From NCBI GenBank assembly GCA_028279315.1, contig JANQNZ010000113.1, forward strand, positions 1 through 33,665: DNA of 33,665 nt. The letters run 5' to 3'. Every line of letters begins with the position of its first letter. The stretch's first letter is position 1. The translations under genes and the position numbers were made by a program. Below the pieces are notes generated by a model that was given only the letters and a program-made list of their open reading frames with translations, was not told where the DNA came from and ran no database searches. Positions 16,372-27,835 of this stretch are shown piece by piece. Source of the DNA: Rhodophyticola sp. (GTDB lineage Bacteria > Pseudomonadota > Alphaproteobacteria > Rhodobacterales > Rhodobacteraceae).

Positions 16372-16814
16372 GGGACCGGTTCTGGACCCGCGTGCCGATG
16401 CACAGGATGACCGCAGAGGAGTGGGAGGCGCTCTGCGACGGCTGCGGCAAATGCTGTCTAAACAAGCTGGAGGATGACGAGACGGGCGAGGTTGCCCTGA
16501 CCCGCGTCGCCTGCCGCCTTCTGGACGATGCGACCTGCCAATGCGGGAATTACCCCCTGCGCAAGACACTTGTGCCCGATTGCATCCAACTGACGCCGGG
16601 GACGATGAAGGACGTCGCCTATTTCATGCCCGAGACCTGCGCTTATCGCCTGATCCATGAAGGTAAGCCGCTTTATTGGTGGCATCATCTGGTCTCCGGT
16701 GACCCGGAGACGGTGCATGAGGCCGGCATCTCGGCGCGCGGGATCACGGTGCCGGAATTCGAGGTGCCCGAGGAGGAGTGGGAAGATTACGTGATTGAGG
16801 AGCCCGGCGTATGA
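16368..16814 (+). CDS. YcgN-family cysteine cluster protein (UPF0260)
   Basis: A 148-residue protein of the YcgN/UPF0260 family. It is rich in conserved cysteines: CDGCGKCC at 23-30, then Cys49, CQC at 57-59, and PDCIQL with Cys72. The arrangement suggests a metal or iron-sulfur site; the molecular function is not established. It begins with GTG at 16368, overlapping the ribF stop by 4 bp. No better start lies downstream without losing the conserved TAEEWEALCDGCG region. Its own stop overlaps the next gene's ATG by 4 bp (ATGA, 16811-16814). The coupling with ribF and a PLP enzyme may reflect shared cofactor supply, but that is only a guess. Confidence 0.9.
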   Translation: MRDRFWTRVPMHRMTAEEWEALCDGCGKCCLNKLEDDETGEVALTRVACRLLDDATCQCGNYPLRKTLVPDCIQLTPGTMKDVAYFMPETCAYRLIHEGKPLYWWHHLVSGDPETVHEAGISARGITVPEFEVPEEEWEDYVIEEPGV

Positions 16815-17863
16815 ACTTCGCCTCTGACAATGCCGGGCCTGCCGCACCAGAGATTATGGCGGCGGTGGCGGCGGCCAATGATGGCTATGCCATGCCTTAC
16901 GGCGCAGATGTCTTTATGGAGCGGGCGACCGAGAAGCTGCGGGCGTTGTTTGAGGCGCCGGAGGCCTCGGTGCATTTGGTCGGGACCGGGACGGCGGCCA
17001 ATGCGCTGGCGCTCTCGGTGATGGCCGCACCTTGGCAAACGGTTTTCTGTCACGAGCACGCCCATATTGCGGTCGATGAATGCGGCGCGCCGGAGTTCTT
17101 TTCGGGCGGGGCAAAGCTGTCCCTGATTGCCGGTGATGACGGGAAACTCACGCCCGAGGCGCTCTCGGCGGCGATCGAGAAAACAGGGCAAAAGGACGTG
17201 CATTCCGTGCAGCGTGGGCCGGTCAGCTTGACCCAAGTGACTGAGGCGGGAACGGTCTACACCTTGGGTGAGTTAGAAGCGTTGTCTGAGGTTGCCAAGG
17301 GATTTGACCTGCCCGTCCATCTCGACGGCGCGCGGTTTGCCAATGCTTGCGCCGCGCTTGGGTGCAGCCCGGCGGAGATGACCTGGAAAGCCGGGATCGA
17401 CATGGTGAGCTTCGGGGGCACCAAGAATGGGTGCTTGGGGGTGGAGGCGGTAATTTCCTTTGATCCAGGCCAGGCGTGGGAGTTTGAGCTGCGCCGCAAA
17501 CGCGGCGGGCATTTGTTTTCAAAGCACAAATATCTCTCCGCACAGATGGAGGCTTATGTGACCGATGGGCTGTGGCTGCATTTGGCGGAGCAGGCCAATG
17601 CGGCCTGCGCTCGGTTGGCCGAAGGGCTGGCGCACATCCAAGGCGCGCGGTTCGCCCATACGCCCGAAGCCAATATCATCTATGCTGACCTGCCTCGCGC
17701 GGCCCATGCGCGCGCCTTTGCGGCGGGGGCGGAGTACTACCTCTACGGGCCCGATACGTCGCTGGAGGGGCCGGGCGACACGCCGATCCGGTGTCGGTTG
17801 GTGTGCGATTGGTCTTGCAGCGACGAGAAGATCGCGGCGATTTTGGCGGCATGGGCAGGGTGA
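16811..17863 (+). CDS. ltaE: Low-specificity L-threonine aldolase-type PLP enzyme
   Basis: A 350-residue fold-type I PLP enzyme of the threonine aldolase / beta-eliminating lyase family, expected to cleave L-threonine or allo-threonine to glycine and acetaldehyde. It begins MNFASDNAGPAAPEI, as family members do (FxSDN). Other motifs are VGTGTAANALAL (57-68) for the cofactor phosphate, the ring-stacking His in HEHAH (81-85), HLDGARFAN (170-178) with Asp172, and SFGGTKNG (200-207) with Lys205 as the cofactor-binding lysine. The ATG overlaps the ycgN-like stop by 4 bp, making a tightly coupled ribF-ycgN-ltaE unit. Beta-hydroxyamino-acid aldolases of this family vary in substrate, so the precise activity is less certain than the fold. 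Confidence 0.88.
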   Translation: MNFASDNAGPAAPEIMAAVAAANDGYAMPYGADVFMERATEKLRALFEAPEASVHLVGTGTAANALALSVMAAPWQTVFCHEHAHIAVDECGAPEFFSGGAKLSLIAGDDGKLTPEALSAAIEKTGQKDVHSVQRGPVSLTQVTEAGTVYTLGELEALSEVAKGFDLPVHLDGARFANACAALGCSPAEMTWKAGIDMVSFGGTKNGCLGVEAVISFDPGQAWEFELRRKRGGHLFSKHKYLSAQMEAYVTDGLWLHLAEQANAACARLAEGLAHIQGARFAHTPEANIIYADLPRAAHARAFAAGAEYYLYGPDTSLEGPGDTPIRCRLVCDWSCSDEKIAAILAAWAG

Positions 17864-17976
17864 AAGCAAACGTCCCCAAATCGGGATGCGCTTGGGTTGA
17901 ACCACACCACTCTTGAGCAAAGCGGCGCAGAGCAGCCGTTCTTCTCCTTCCCCTGCCCGAATAGCGCGCCGAAGGC

Positions 17977-18117
17977 GCCGGGCATCGACAGGCCGCCCGG
18001 GCGGTCTGGCGATTTGGTTGATCTTGGGCTGAGGTCTGAGCGAGGAGGGGTTTGGCTGGGATAAAGCGCACCCGCTCAATCGTTGGATCGCCAGCCCACG
18101 GCCTGTCGATGCCCGGC
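17977..18117 (+). repeat. MITE-like interspersed element (family 2, copy B)
   Basis: A 141-bp element with the same perfect 19-bp terminal inverted repeats as copy A (17977-17995 and 18099-18117). It has the same inner arms (TGGCGAT / ATCGCCA) and the same interior GGATAAAGCGC block. The conserved left flank TGCCCGAATAGCG is present, but no family 1 inverted repeat precedes it. It lies between the convergent threonine aldolase and alpha/beta hydrolase genes. The gap 17864-18192 holds no other feature that I can support. Confidence 0.88.
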
Positions 18118-18192
18118 TTGCGTTTCGGCCCGGAGGCAAACCGTATTGCTGGCGCCCAGTTTCAAGCTGATCTCATCACGATCTAAAAGGCT

Positions 18193-18966
18193 TCACACCC
18201 CCCGGATCAGTTCGGCGATCTCAGCCGCCACCGGTTCGGCATGGGTGATCGGCACCATATGTCCAGCCCCCGGGACCACCGCGCGGCGGGTGTCCCGGAT
18301 ACCGTCTTCCAACCGATCTAGAATCTCCGAAATCACCGAGGGCGAGGCGCCGCCAGACAGAAGCAAGGTTGGCATTGTAACGGCCTCTAACCGGGTCAGG
18401 AGCCGCGCCCGGTCCTCATGCAGCGCCGGGTCGCTGGCGCGGATCAGCCGGATGCGCTCGGCCATATAGCGCTGCTGCGCGGCGGGCATATCGGCAAACG
18501 CCGTGCCGCCGCCCCAGAGGTCGAGGAAATGTGCTGCGGCCTCCGGCCACGCGCCCCGATCAAGCGCCGGTCCCATCTCAGTCAGCGCCGCGCGCGCCGC
18601 CACTTCCCCCGGGCGCCCTTTGGCGGCGGCGAAAAGGACGGGCTCGATCAGCGTAAGAGTTTTGACCCGATCCAGATGGGTCTGTGCAAGCCGCAGTGCC
18701 ACGGTGGCCCCGAAGCTGTGGCCGATCAGGTGGAAGGGCGCGTCTGGCAGGATCCGCTCCACAGCGTCCGTCGCCTGATCATGGTAATCCTGGCGAACAT
18801 CCCAATCGGGCGCGCGGCCATGGCCAATCATGTCAGGCGCGATCAGTGTCAGATGATCCGACAACGCCTCGGCCACGCCAGCCCATGCGCTTGACCGGCC
18901 CAAGGAGCAATGGAGGAGGAGCGCGGTCTCAGACCCCTGCCCCCACTGCCGAACCCAATCCCTCAA
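18193..18966 (-). CDS. Alpha/beta-hydrolase fold protein
   Basis: A 257-residue alpha/beta hydrolase. The nucleophile elbow is GHSFG at 82-86 (Ser84), the oxyanion region is LLHCSLG near residues 18-23, and the catalytic His236 lies in GAGHMVP; an acidic residue should lie between them. Substrate is unknown; esters or thioesters are typical. It appears to begin with TTG at 18966, overlapping the stop of the upstream DsbA-like gene by 4 bp (TTGA), with GGGAAG close upstream. No ATG or GTG is available before the conserved N-terminal strand. It is co-transcribed with the DsbA-like isomerase gene. Confidence 0.83.
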   Translation of the reverse strand: MRDWVRQWGQGSETALLLHCSLGRSSAWAGVAEALSDHLTLIAPDMIGHGRAPDWDVRQDYHDQATDAVERILPDAPFHLIGHSFGATVALRLAQTHLDRVKTLTLIEPVLFAAAKGRPGEVAARAALTEMGPALDRGAWPEAAAHFLDLWGGGTAFADMPAAQQRYMAERIRLIRASDPALHEDRARLLTRLEAVTMPTLLLSGGASPSVISEILDRLEDGIRDTRRAVVPGAGHMVPITHAEPVAAEIAELIRGV

Positions 18967-19559
18967 AGCTTCCCGGCGAGGTAAAGGTCGAGGTCTTCCA
19001 GCCGGTCCTGGCCCCAGAAATGCGCGTCCCTATCGACGATGAAGAACGGTGCGCCGAAGGCCCCGGCATTGACCGCATCTTCCAGGTTGCGAGCATATTC
19101 CTCCGCCCCCGCCAAAAGCCCGCTATCGGCCAGGCCCGGGTCGAACCCGGCTTCTTCCAGCGCCTCCCGGATCACATCGTCTTCGGCGATGTTCTTCTCA
19201 TCCGCCCAGACCCGGCGCGTGATCGCATGGATCAACCCACCCATATCTCCACCAGCCTTCTGCGCGGCGATAATCGCGTAGGACGCGGGCGCCGGATTGG
19301 TGGGCCAAAAGGCGGGCTGCACGTTCAACGGCATCCCTAGCTTCTTCGACGTCCGCGCGAGGTCTTGCAGCCGATAAGCCTGGCGCGAGGGGTGGCGGTC
19401 TTTCGGCGGTGTGCCCCCGGTCCGCGCGAACAGCGCCATGATGTCGAGCGGCTTATAGGTCACGGCCGCGCCATGGCGTTTCGCGATCTCCTCAAACCGG
19501 AGGCCAGTGAGGTAGGTGAAGGGCGAGATTGTCGCGAAATAGAAGTCGATATGGGCCAT
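18963..19559 (-). CDS. 2-hydroxychromene-2-carboxylate isomerase-like DsbA-family protein
   Basis: A 198-residue thioredoxin-fold protein of the DsbA/kappa-GST group related to 2-hydroxychromene-2-carboxylate isomerase. The active-site region reads YFATISPFTYL, with Ser12 where oxidoreductases carry CxxC, so it should be a glutathione-dependent isomerase or transferase rather than a disulfide oxidase. The C-terminal GAFGAPFFIVD (cis-Pro region) and FWGQDRLEDL are typical. The ATG at 19557-19559 has GGGGGAGG just upstream and gives the family N-terminus. It is the first gene of a two-gene leftward operon with an alpha/beta hydrolase. Aromatic-ring degradation is the classic setting, but no such pathway genes are nearby. 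Confidence 0.87.
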   Translation of the reverse strand: MAHIDFYFATISPFTYLTGLRFEEIAKRHGAAVTYKPLDIMALFARTGGTPPKDRHPSRQAYRLQDLARTSKKLGMPLNVQPAFWPTNPAPASYAIIAAQKAGGDMGGLIHAITRRVWADEKNIAEDDVIREALEEAGFDPGLADSGLLAGAEEYARNLEDAVNAGAFGAPFFIVDRDAHFWGQDRLEDLDLYLAGKL

Positions 19560-19660
19560 GTGCCTCCCCCGCTGGTTTAAGCTTTGCGCGGAGCCTAGAC
19601 CGATGTTAGGGGGTGTCAACGCCCGCGGGGACGGGCCGCGATAAGAGGGACAAAGCTGCC

Positions 19661-20689
19661 ATGTCTGCCACCGACCCGAAACTGATTTCCGGGAATGCAA
19701 ACCGACCGCTGGCGGACGCCATCGCCCGGCGGATGTCCATGCACCGGGGGATGCAGATCGGGCTGGTCGATGCGCGGGTGGAGCGGTTCAACGATCAAGA
19801 GATCTTCGTCGAAGTGTTCGAGAACGTGCGCGGCGAGGATATGTTCATCATCCAGTCGACCTCAAAACCGGCCAATGACAATCTGATGGAGCTTCTGATC
19901 ATGGCCGATGCGCTGCGCCGATCCTCGGCCAGCCGGATCACCGCCGTGATCCCCTATTTCGGCTATGCCCGCCAAGACCGGCGCACCAAGGCGCGGACAC
20001 CGATCTCGGCCAAGCTGGTCTCAAACATGATCGCCAAAGGCGGGATCGAGCGGGTGTTGACCATGGATCTGCACGCCGCACAGATCCAAGGCTTCTTCGA
20101 TATCCCCGTGGACAACCTCTATGCCTCGCCGATCTTCGCGCTCGATATCTTGCACCAATTCAAGGGCAAGGTGGATGATGTGATGGTGGTCTCCCCCGAT
20201 GTGGGCGGCGTCGGCCGGGCGCGGGAGCTGGCGCAGCGGATCGGCGCGCCGCTCTCGATTGTCGATAAACGGCGGGAGAAGGCGGGTGAAGTGGCTGAGA
20301 TGACCGTGATTGGTGATGTCAAAGGCAAGAAATGCCTGATCGTGGACGATATCTGTGACACGGCCGGCACGCTCTGCAAAGCCGCTGAGGTTTTGATGGA
20401 GCATGGCGCGACGGAGGTCCATTCCTACATCACCCATGGGGTCATGTCGGGGCCCGCCGTGAACCGGGTGTCGAAATCGGTGATGAAGAGCCTGGTGATT
20501 ACCGACACAATTGCACCGACCGAGGATATGGAAGGCTGCAAGAACATCCGCATCATCCCGACCGCGCCGATGTTTGCCCAGGCGATCCTAAATATCTGGA
20601 ACGGGACCAGCGTGTCATCGCTGTTTGAGGCGGCGTCGCTGGTGCAGATTTATGAGGGGCTCTACCCGAAAGGCATGTGGGGCCGGTGA
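19661..20689 (+). CDS. prs: Ribose-phosphate pyrophosphokinase (PRPP synthetase)
   Basis: A 342-residue PRPP synthetase, which makes phosphoribosyl pyrophosphate from ribose 5-phosphate and ATP for nucleotide, histidine and tryptophan synthesis. Motifs are [10 protein letters not shown] (43-52), [10 protein letters not shown] (99-108), [12 protein letters not shown] (135-146) and the PRPP-binding loop DDICDTAGT (229-237). The start ATG at 19661 yields the conserved [14 protein letters not shown]-terminus; a longer GTG reading from 19613 lacks similarity. At 342 residues it is longer than the roughly 310-315 of enterobacterial Prs, with extra residues in the C-terminal half, which I believe is usual in this bacterial group. 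It is transcribed alone, divergently from the DsbA-like gene. Confidence 0.96.
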   Translation: MSATDPKLISGNANRPLADAIARRMSMHRGMQIGLVDARVERFNDQEIFVEVFENVRGEDMFIIQSTSKPANDNLMELLIMADALRRSSASRITAVIPYFGYARQDRRTKARTPISAKLVSNMIAKGGIERVLTMDLHAAQIQGFFDIPVDNLYASPIFALDILHQFKGKVDDVMVVSPDVGGVGRARELAQRIGAPLSIVDKRREKAGEVAEMTVIGDVKGKKCLIVDDICDTAGTLCKAAEVLMEHGATEVHSYITHGVMSGPAVNRVSKSVMKSLVITDTIAPTEDMEGCKNIRIIPTAPMFAQAILNIWNGTSVSSLFEAASLVQIYEGLYPKGMWGR

Positions 20690-20728
20690 AGGATGGGCAG
20701 CGGAGGTTTGGACCTCGGTCACCCGGTT

Positions 20729-21076
20729 CTAATATAGCTCCCACTCATCGGAATCGCGGATTTCTCCAATCGCCATCCAATCCGCGCGGACCCGGGCGAT
20801 CCGGCTGTCGCCCCAGGTGCGAAAGACCAAATCGAAGCCTTTCAGTTTGATATCTTCAGCCCTCAAATCCGCGCGCTGATTTGTCTTGCCATCGGTATCC
20901 CACATGGTCAGACCAACCTGCACCATTGGCAAGGTCTTGAATTCCTCAGAGAACGTTACGGGAAACCGAGCTTCGCGCGGGCCGTCGCCGGTCCACATCT
21001 GACCGCCCTCTTCGAAATCGGCAAACACACGGGTGCCTTGGTCAATCCCGATCAGATGGTTTTTCAGCTTCTTCAC
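20729..21076 (-). CDS. H-type lectin domain protein
   Basis: A 115-residue protein that resembles the H-type lectin domain: FPVTFSEEFKTLPMVQVGL, then NQRADLRAEDIKLKGFDLVFRTW, then a late VRADWMAIGE. In animal and slime-mould proteins this fold binds sugars such as GalNAc, while the bacterial role is unclear. There is no signal peptide, so it should be cytoplasmic. It starts with GTG at 21076; no ATG gives the full domain. It lies 165 bp downstream of atpC on the same strand and 39 bp from the convergent prs stop, so it may be read through from the atp operon or have its own promoter. The domain call rests on pattern recognition only. Confidence 0.65.
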   Translation of the reverse strand: MKKLKNHLIGIDQGTRVFADFEEGGQMWTGDGPREARFPVTFSEEFKTLPMVQVGLTMWDTDGKTNQRADLRAEDIKLKGFDLVFRTWGDSRIARVRADWMAIGEIRDSDEWELY

Positions 21077-21241
21077 GTCCCCACTCTCACCGCTGTCCCA
21101 TCGGCATCCCGCATCTTATCCAGACCAAGATGGATAAAAAATGGTGAAAATGGGCGCATTTCAAGAGAAACACCGCCGGAAAAGTCCAGCGTTGGCCCCC
21201 TAGCGGGGGTTGTCGGAATAGAAGACAGCCTAGCGCGGGGC

Positions 21242-21640
21242 TCAGACGGAGGCTTGATCGCGAAGCGCCATCAGATCGGCGACCTGTTTGGTGGCGAGAT
21301 CGGCGGCGGGACCCTCAGCTGCGTCACGCTTGGCCTCAGCCTCGGCGATCAGCTCACCAATCCAATCGGCGGTCACCTCATCCAAAGGCACGGCGCGTTC
21401 GGCCAGGATCGTCGTCGCGGGGCCTGAGACATCGGCAAAGCCACCGGTGACCGCAAATTGCATCGGGCCGCTCGCGGCGTCCGCAGTGACCACGCCTGGG
21501 CGCAGCGTCGTGATCGTCGGCGCGTGATCAGCCATGGCGGTCATATCACCATCGGCACCGGGGATTTGCACCGCGCTTGCCTCGACCGAGGCCAAACGGC
21601 GTTCGGGCGAGACCAGATCGAATTGCATCATATCGGCCAT
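21242..21640 (-). CDS. atpC: ATP synthase F1 epsilon subunit
   Basis: A 132-residue epsilon subunit of the F1 rotor stalk, which couples gamma rotation to the catalytic head and inhibits ATP hydrolysis. The N-terminal beta-sandwich is clear: MMQFDLVSPERRLASVEASA, the GADGDMTAMADHAPTITTLRPG segment in two parts, and FAVTGGFADV. The C-terminal helical part is short and Ala/Glu-rich, as in many alphaproteobacteria. It is the last gene of atpHAGDC, 12 bp after atpD. A weak GC stem (CCCCC-TAGC-GGGGG at 21196-21209) lies just beyond the stop but has no T-run. Confidence 0.95.
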   Translation of the reverse strand: MADMMQFDLVSPERRLASVEASAVQIPGADGDMTAMADHAPTITTLRPGVVTADAASGPMQFAVTGGFADVSGPATTILAERAVPLDEVTADWIGELIAEAEAKRDAAEGPAADLATKQVADLMALRDQASV

Positions 21641-21652
21641 CTTGGCCCTCCC

Positions 21653-23972
<2,320 letters not shown>

Positions 23973-23974
23973 GT

Positions 23975-24288
23975 CTATGACCCCCTGCAGGACGCGTGAG
24001 CGTCGTTGTAGCCTTGCGCGACCGCATCATGGAGATCGACGCTGCGCGCTTGGAGAACGGCCCCGAGCATCGCAAATCGGGATTGGATAGCCGCGAACTG
24101 ATCTGCGACCCCGTCCGTCATGCAGGCGCAATACGCGCTTTCTTCCAGTTGTCCGGCGCAGGGGTCGCCGACATACGAGACGTAGTTGGCTTGGACATAG
24201 GGCGCCCTAATGACCCCCCAGAAGGCCGCCATGAGAAGCGAAGCGCTTCCTAGAACCCCGATGAGTATGGCAAACAGCACAGAGGGCC

Positions 24289-24292
<4 letters not shown>
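23975..24292 (-). CDS. Small membrane-anchored cysteine protein inside the atp operon
   Basis: A 105-residue protein that I do not recognise. Residues 5-28 form one hydrophobic segment (signal anchor or signal peptide) with few positive charges before it. The remainder should lie in the periplasm and contains four cysteines (45, 55, 57, 102) that could form two disulfides; Cys55-Ala-Cys57 is a close pair. Its ATG overlaps the atpA stop by 4 bp (24289-24292) and its stop is 2 bp from atpG. It must therefore be translated as part of the F1 operon, coupled to atpA. A role in ATP synthase assembly or membrane attachment is suggested by position only. No F1 operon in the textbook models has a gene here. 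Confidence 0.75.
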
Positions 24293-25827
<1,535 letters not shown>

Positions 25828-26388
25828 TTATCCGACCTCTTTCATGGAATTTTGCAGGGCGTTGAGCTTCGAGCGGACCGAGCTGTCGATCATTTTCGAG
25901 CCAACTTTGACAACAAGACCGCCGATGAGGCTTTCATCGACGGTCGCATTCAGGTTCACTTGCTTGCCGACAGAGGCTTTCAGCGCTTGGGCAAGCTTGT
26001 CGGATTGGGCTTGGGTGAGCGGCTTGGCCGATGTCACATCCACCGTCACTTCGCCCTTATGGTCTGCGATTTTCTCGCGGAGCGCGCGCAGAAGCGCAGG
26101 CAGCACAAAGAGGCGGCGCTTGGCGGCCATCAGCTTCAGCGTATTCGCGGTCATCGGGCCGAGGTTCATGGCGGTGGCCACCGCCCCAATCGCCGCTGCA
26201 GATTCCTCGCGGCCATAGATGGGGGAGCTGATCATGTCTTGCAGATCGGCGCTGCCCTGAATGGCGCCTTCCAGGGCCGCGACATCGCCTTCCAGAGCGT
26301 CGAGCGCCTTTGCTTCGGTGGCCAGTTCAAACAATGCGGTCGCGTAGCGCGCGGCAATGCCGGTCGAGATCGAAGCAGGTTCGGACAC
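25828..26388 (-). CDS. atpH: ATP synthase F1 delta subunit
   Basis: The 186-residue delta subunit, the peripheral-stalk cap that holds the F1 head to subunit b. The N-terminal helical domain begins [20 protein letters not shown], and the C-terminal signature [28 protein letters not shown] (its parts GGLVVKVG and DSSVRSKL) is clear. The start is GTG at 26386-26388, supported by AAAGGG a few bases upstream and the conserved [11 protein letters not shown] position; a longer ATG reading from 26484 encodes an Arg/Pro-rich stretch unlike the family. It is the first gene of the atp operon. The Fo genes are elsewhere, as is usual in this group. Confidence 0.96.
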   Translation of the reverse strand: MSEPASISTGIAARYATALFELATEAKALDALEGDVAALEGAIQGSADLQDMISSPIYGREESAAAIGAVATAMNLGPMTANTLKLMAAKRRLFVLPALLRALREKIADHKGEVTVDVTSAKPLTQAQSDKLAQALKASVGKQVNLNATVDESLIGGLVVKVGSKMIDSSVRSKLNALQNSMKEVG

Positions 26389-26494
26389 GTCCACCCTTTC
26401 AGTATTTCGGCCCGGCGCCGCGCGAGGGTCGCGTCCGGGCTGTTCGCGTCTTGGCCGGGCGCGTGTCCCAAAGCCATTCCCCAAAATCGCGCTT

Positions 26495-26523
26495 CATCTA
26501 GCAGAGGGGGTGACGTGCTGCAA
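26495..26523 (-). promoter_or_regulatory. Possible promoter of the atp operon
   Basis: On the minus strand, TTGCAG (26518-26523), a 17-bp spacer and TAGATG (26495-26500). The start would be near 26488, giving a leader of about 100 bases that contains GCCCGGC and GCCGGGC arms able to form a stem. The hexamer matches are only moderate. Confidence 0.35.
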
Positions 26524-26677
26524 CCGCCCTGGCATGGGCGTTGAAGCCGCGCTATGTCTTTGTTTTCAAGGCGTTGCCCGCGGCGTCATTCAGTGCGACG
26601 CTTTGAAGCTCGCAGAGATAGGGCATTTCTATCGGAAATTCGGCGATTCTGGACGGTCGCGTGCATCTTTCACCACC

Positions 26678-26751
26678 CGTAGGGCGGGACTTGTCCCGCC
26701 GCGCGAAAACGATCCAATGCCGGGCGGCGGCGGGACAAGTCCCGCCCTACG
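26678..26751. repeat. Nested-palindrome inverted repeat (family 1, copy 3)
   Basis: Two 23-bp perfect inverted arms (26678-26700 and 26729-26751) are identical in sequence to the other two copies, separated by 28 bp of unrelated sequence. Each arm again holds the GGCGGGAC-TT-GTCCCGCC palindrome or its complement. It lies upstream of the atp operon promoter region and downstream of the leftward methyltransferase gene. Confidence 0.9.
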
Positions 26752-26817
26752 CGGCTTGAGCGCCGCCTCGTCGAACCACCGTCCGTCTACGCCCCCTGCC
26801 CGAATAGCGCCGAAGGC

Positions 26818-26957
26818 GCCGGGCATCGCCAGACCGTCCCGCGGGCTGGCGATTGGGCTAAGCCAGGTTCTCAGATTGGATTGAGGATGTGTTTGGTTGC
26901 CATAAAGCGCGCCGAACAAAGCTTCGATCGCCATCCCCCGGTCTGGCGCTGCCCGGC
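26818..26957 (+). repeat. MITE-like interspersed element (family 2, divergent copy C)
   Basis: A 140-bp divergent copy. Its terminal arms are at 26818-26836 and 26939-26957. Relative to copies A and B, the left arm carries A to C and G to A changes at arm positions 12 and 16. The right arm carries the matching T to G and C to T changes, so pairing is kept; one further right-arm change is unpaired. It starts exactly 66 bp after the family 1 inverted repeat, the same as copy A. No gene is supported in 26389-27002 apart from the promoter and these repeats. Confidence 0.85.
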
Positions 26958-27002
26958 TTCCCGTTGCTTTCATTGGCAAAGTCGGACCGGCCCTGCCGCC
27001 AA

Positions 27003-27767
27003 TTACTCGGCGCCTCCGACCCGACCCGAAATCCCCGCGGGCTTCGGAACCCCCTCCAAGACCCGCAACGGTCGGCGCACCCGTTCGGCCAAACCAGGCC
27101 TTGTCGGCGCATAGACCTGCTTGGACGCCTCAACCAGGATCACCCCGCCTGCGTAATAGGACGAGAGTTTGCGTCCCAGCTTCTCCACCATCTCCGCCGA
27201 TTTCAGGATCGCGCGACGGTGGCTTGGCGGCGCAAACAGCGCGGCGCTGTGGCGTTCCGGCACAAAATCATGGCGCTTCAACTGTGCCTCCAACTGGCTA
27301 AGCGTATAGGGGCGGCCAAAGCCAAAGGGCGTGGCATCCCGCCTGGCCCACATGCCGGAGCGGTTCGGCACGATGAAAAGCGCCCGACCGCCGGGGCCCA
27401 GAACCCGCGCGCATTCCTCCAACACTGCCGATGGATGCTCAGAAGTCTCCAATCCGTGCAAACAGACGAGCTTGTCGGCGAACCCGGTTTGGATCGGCCA
27501 CAACCCCTCCCGACACAGAACTGAGACATTATCGAGCCCTGAGGGCCAGGGCATCACCCCCTGCTCTGCCGGCATCAGCCCAATCACCCGGCGCGCATCG
27601 GCCAGATAGGGGCGCAAAAGCGGCACCGCGAAGCCGAAACCCAGCACCGTCTGGCCTTTCGCCTCGGGCCAGAGCGCCAGCATCTGATCGCGCACCGCCT
27701 TCTGAGCGATCCGGCCAAGCCGCGTGCGATAATAGAACTGGCGCAAGTCCAGCACATCCAGATGCAT
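27003..27767 (-). CDS. Putative SAM-dependent methyltransferase
   Basis: A 254-residue protein with the layout of a class I (Methyltransf_11-like) methyltransferase. After an N-terminal helix region come [15 protein letters not shown] (41-55), where the glycine-rich SAM loop is expected, then [37 protein letters not shown], and a C-terminal basic tail. Motif I is unusual: GFGFA in place of the more common E/DxGxGxG. SAM binding is therefore probable but not certain. The substrate is unknown. It diverges from gloB (start at 27836) across a 68-bp gap; this pairing is, to my recollection, common in Rhodobacteraceae. The ATG at 27765-27767 gives the natural N-terminus [13 protein letters not shown]. 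Confidence 0.75.
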   Translation of the reverse strand: MHLDVLDLRQFYYRTRLGRIAQKAVRDQMLALWPEAKGQTVLGFGFAVPLLRPYLADARRVIGLMPAEQGVMPWPSGLDNVSVLCREGLWPIQTGFADKLVCLHGLETSEHPSAVLEECARVLGPGGRALFIVPNRSGMWARRDATPFGFGRPYTLSQLEAQLKRHDFVPERHSAALFAPPSHRRAILKSAEMVEKLGRKLSSYYAGGVILVEASKQVYAPTRPGLAERVRRPLRVLEGVPKPAGISGRVGGAE

Positions 27768-27835
27768 TGCAAACCCTCGGTTCCTGGGCGAGGCTTTCGC
27801 CAGCCCTGTCCATATCTAGCCTTGCGAGACCCCCC

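Noticed and set aside
21191-21214. CCCCC-TAGC-GGGGG stem after atpC as an intrinsic terminator
   Set aside because: The stem is only 5 bp and there is no T-run on the atp strand; too weak to call.
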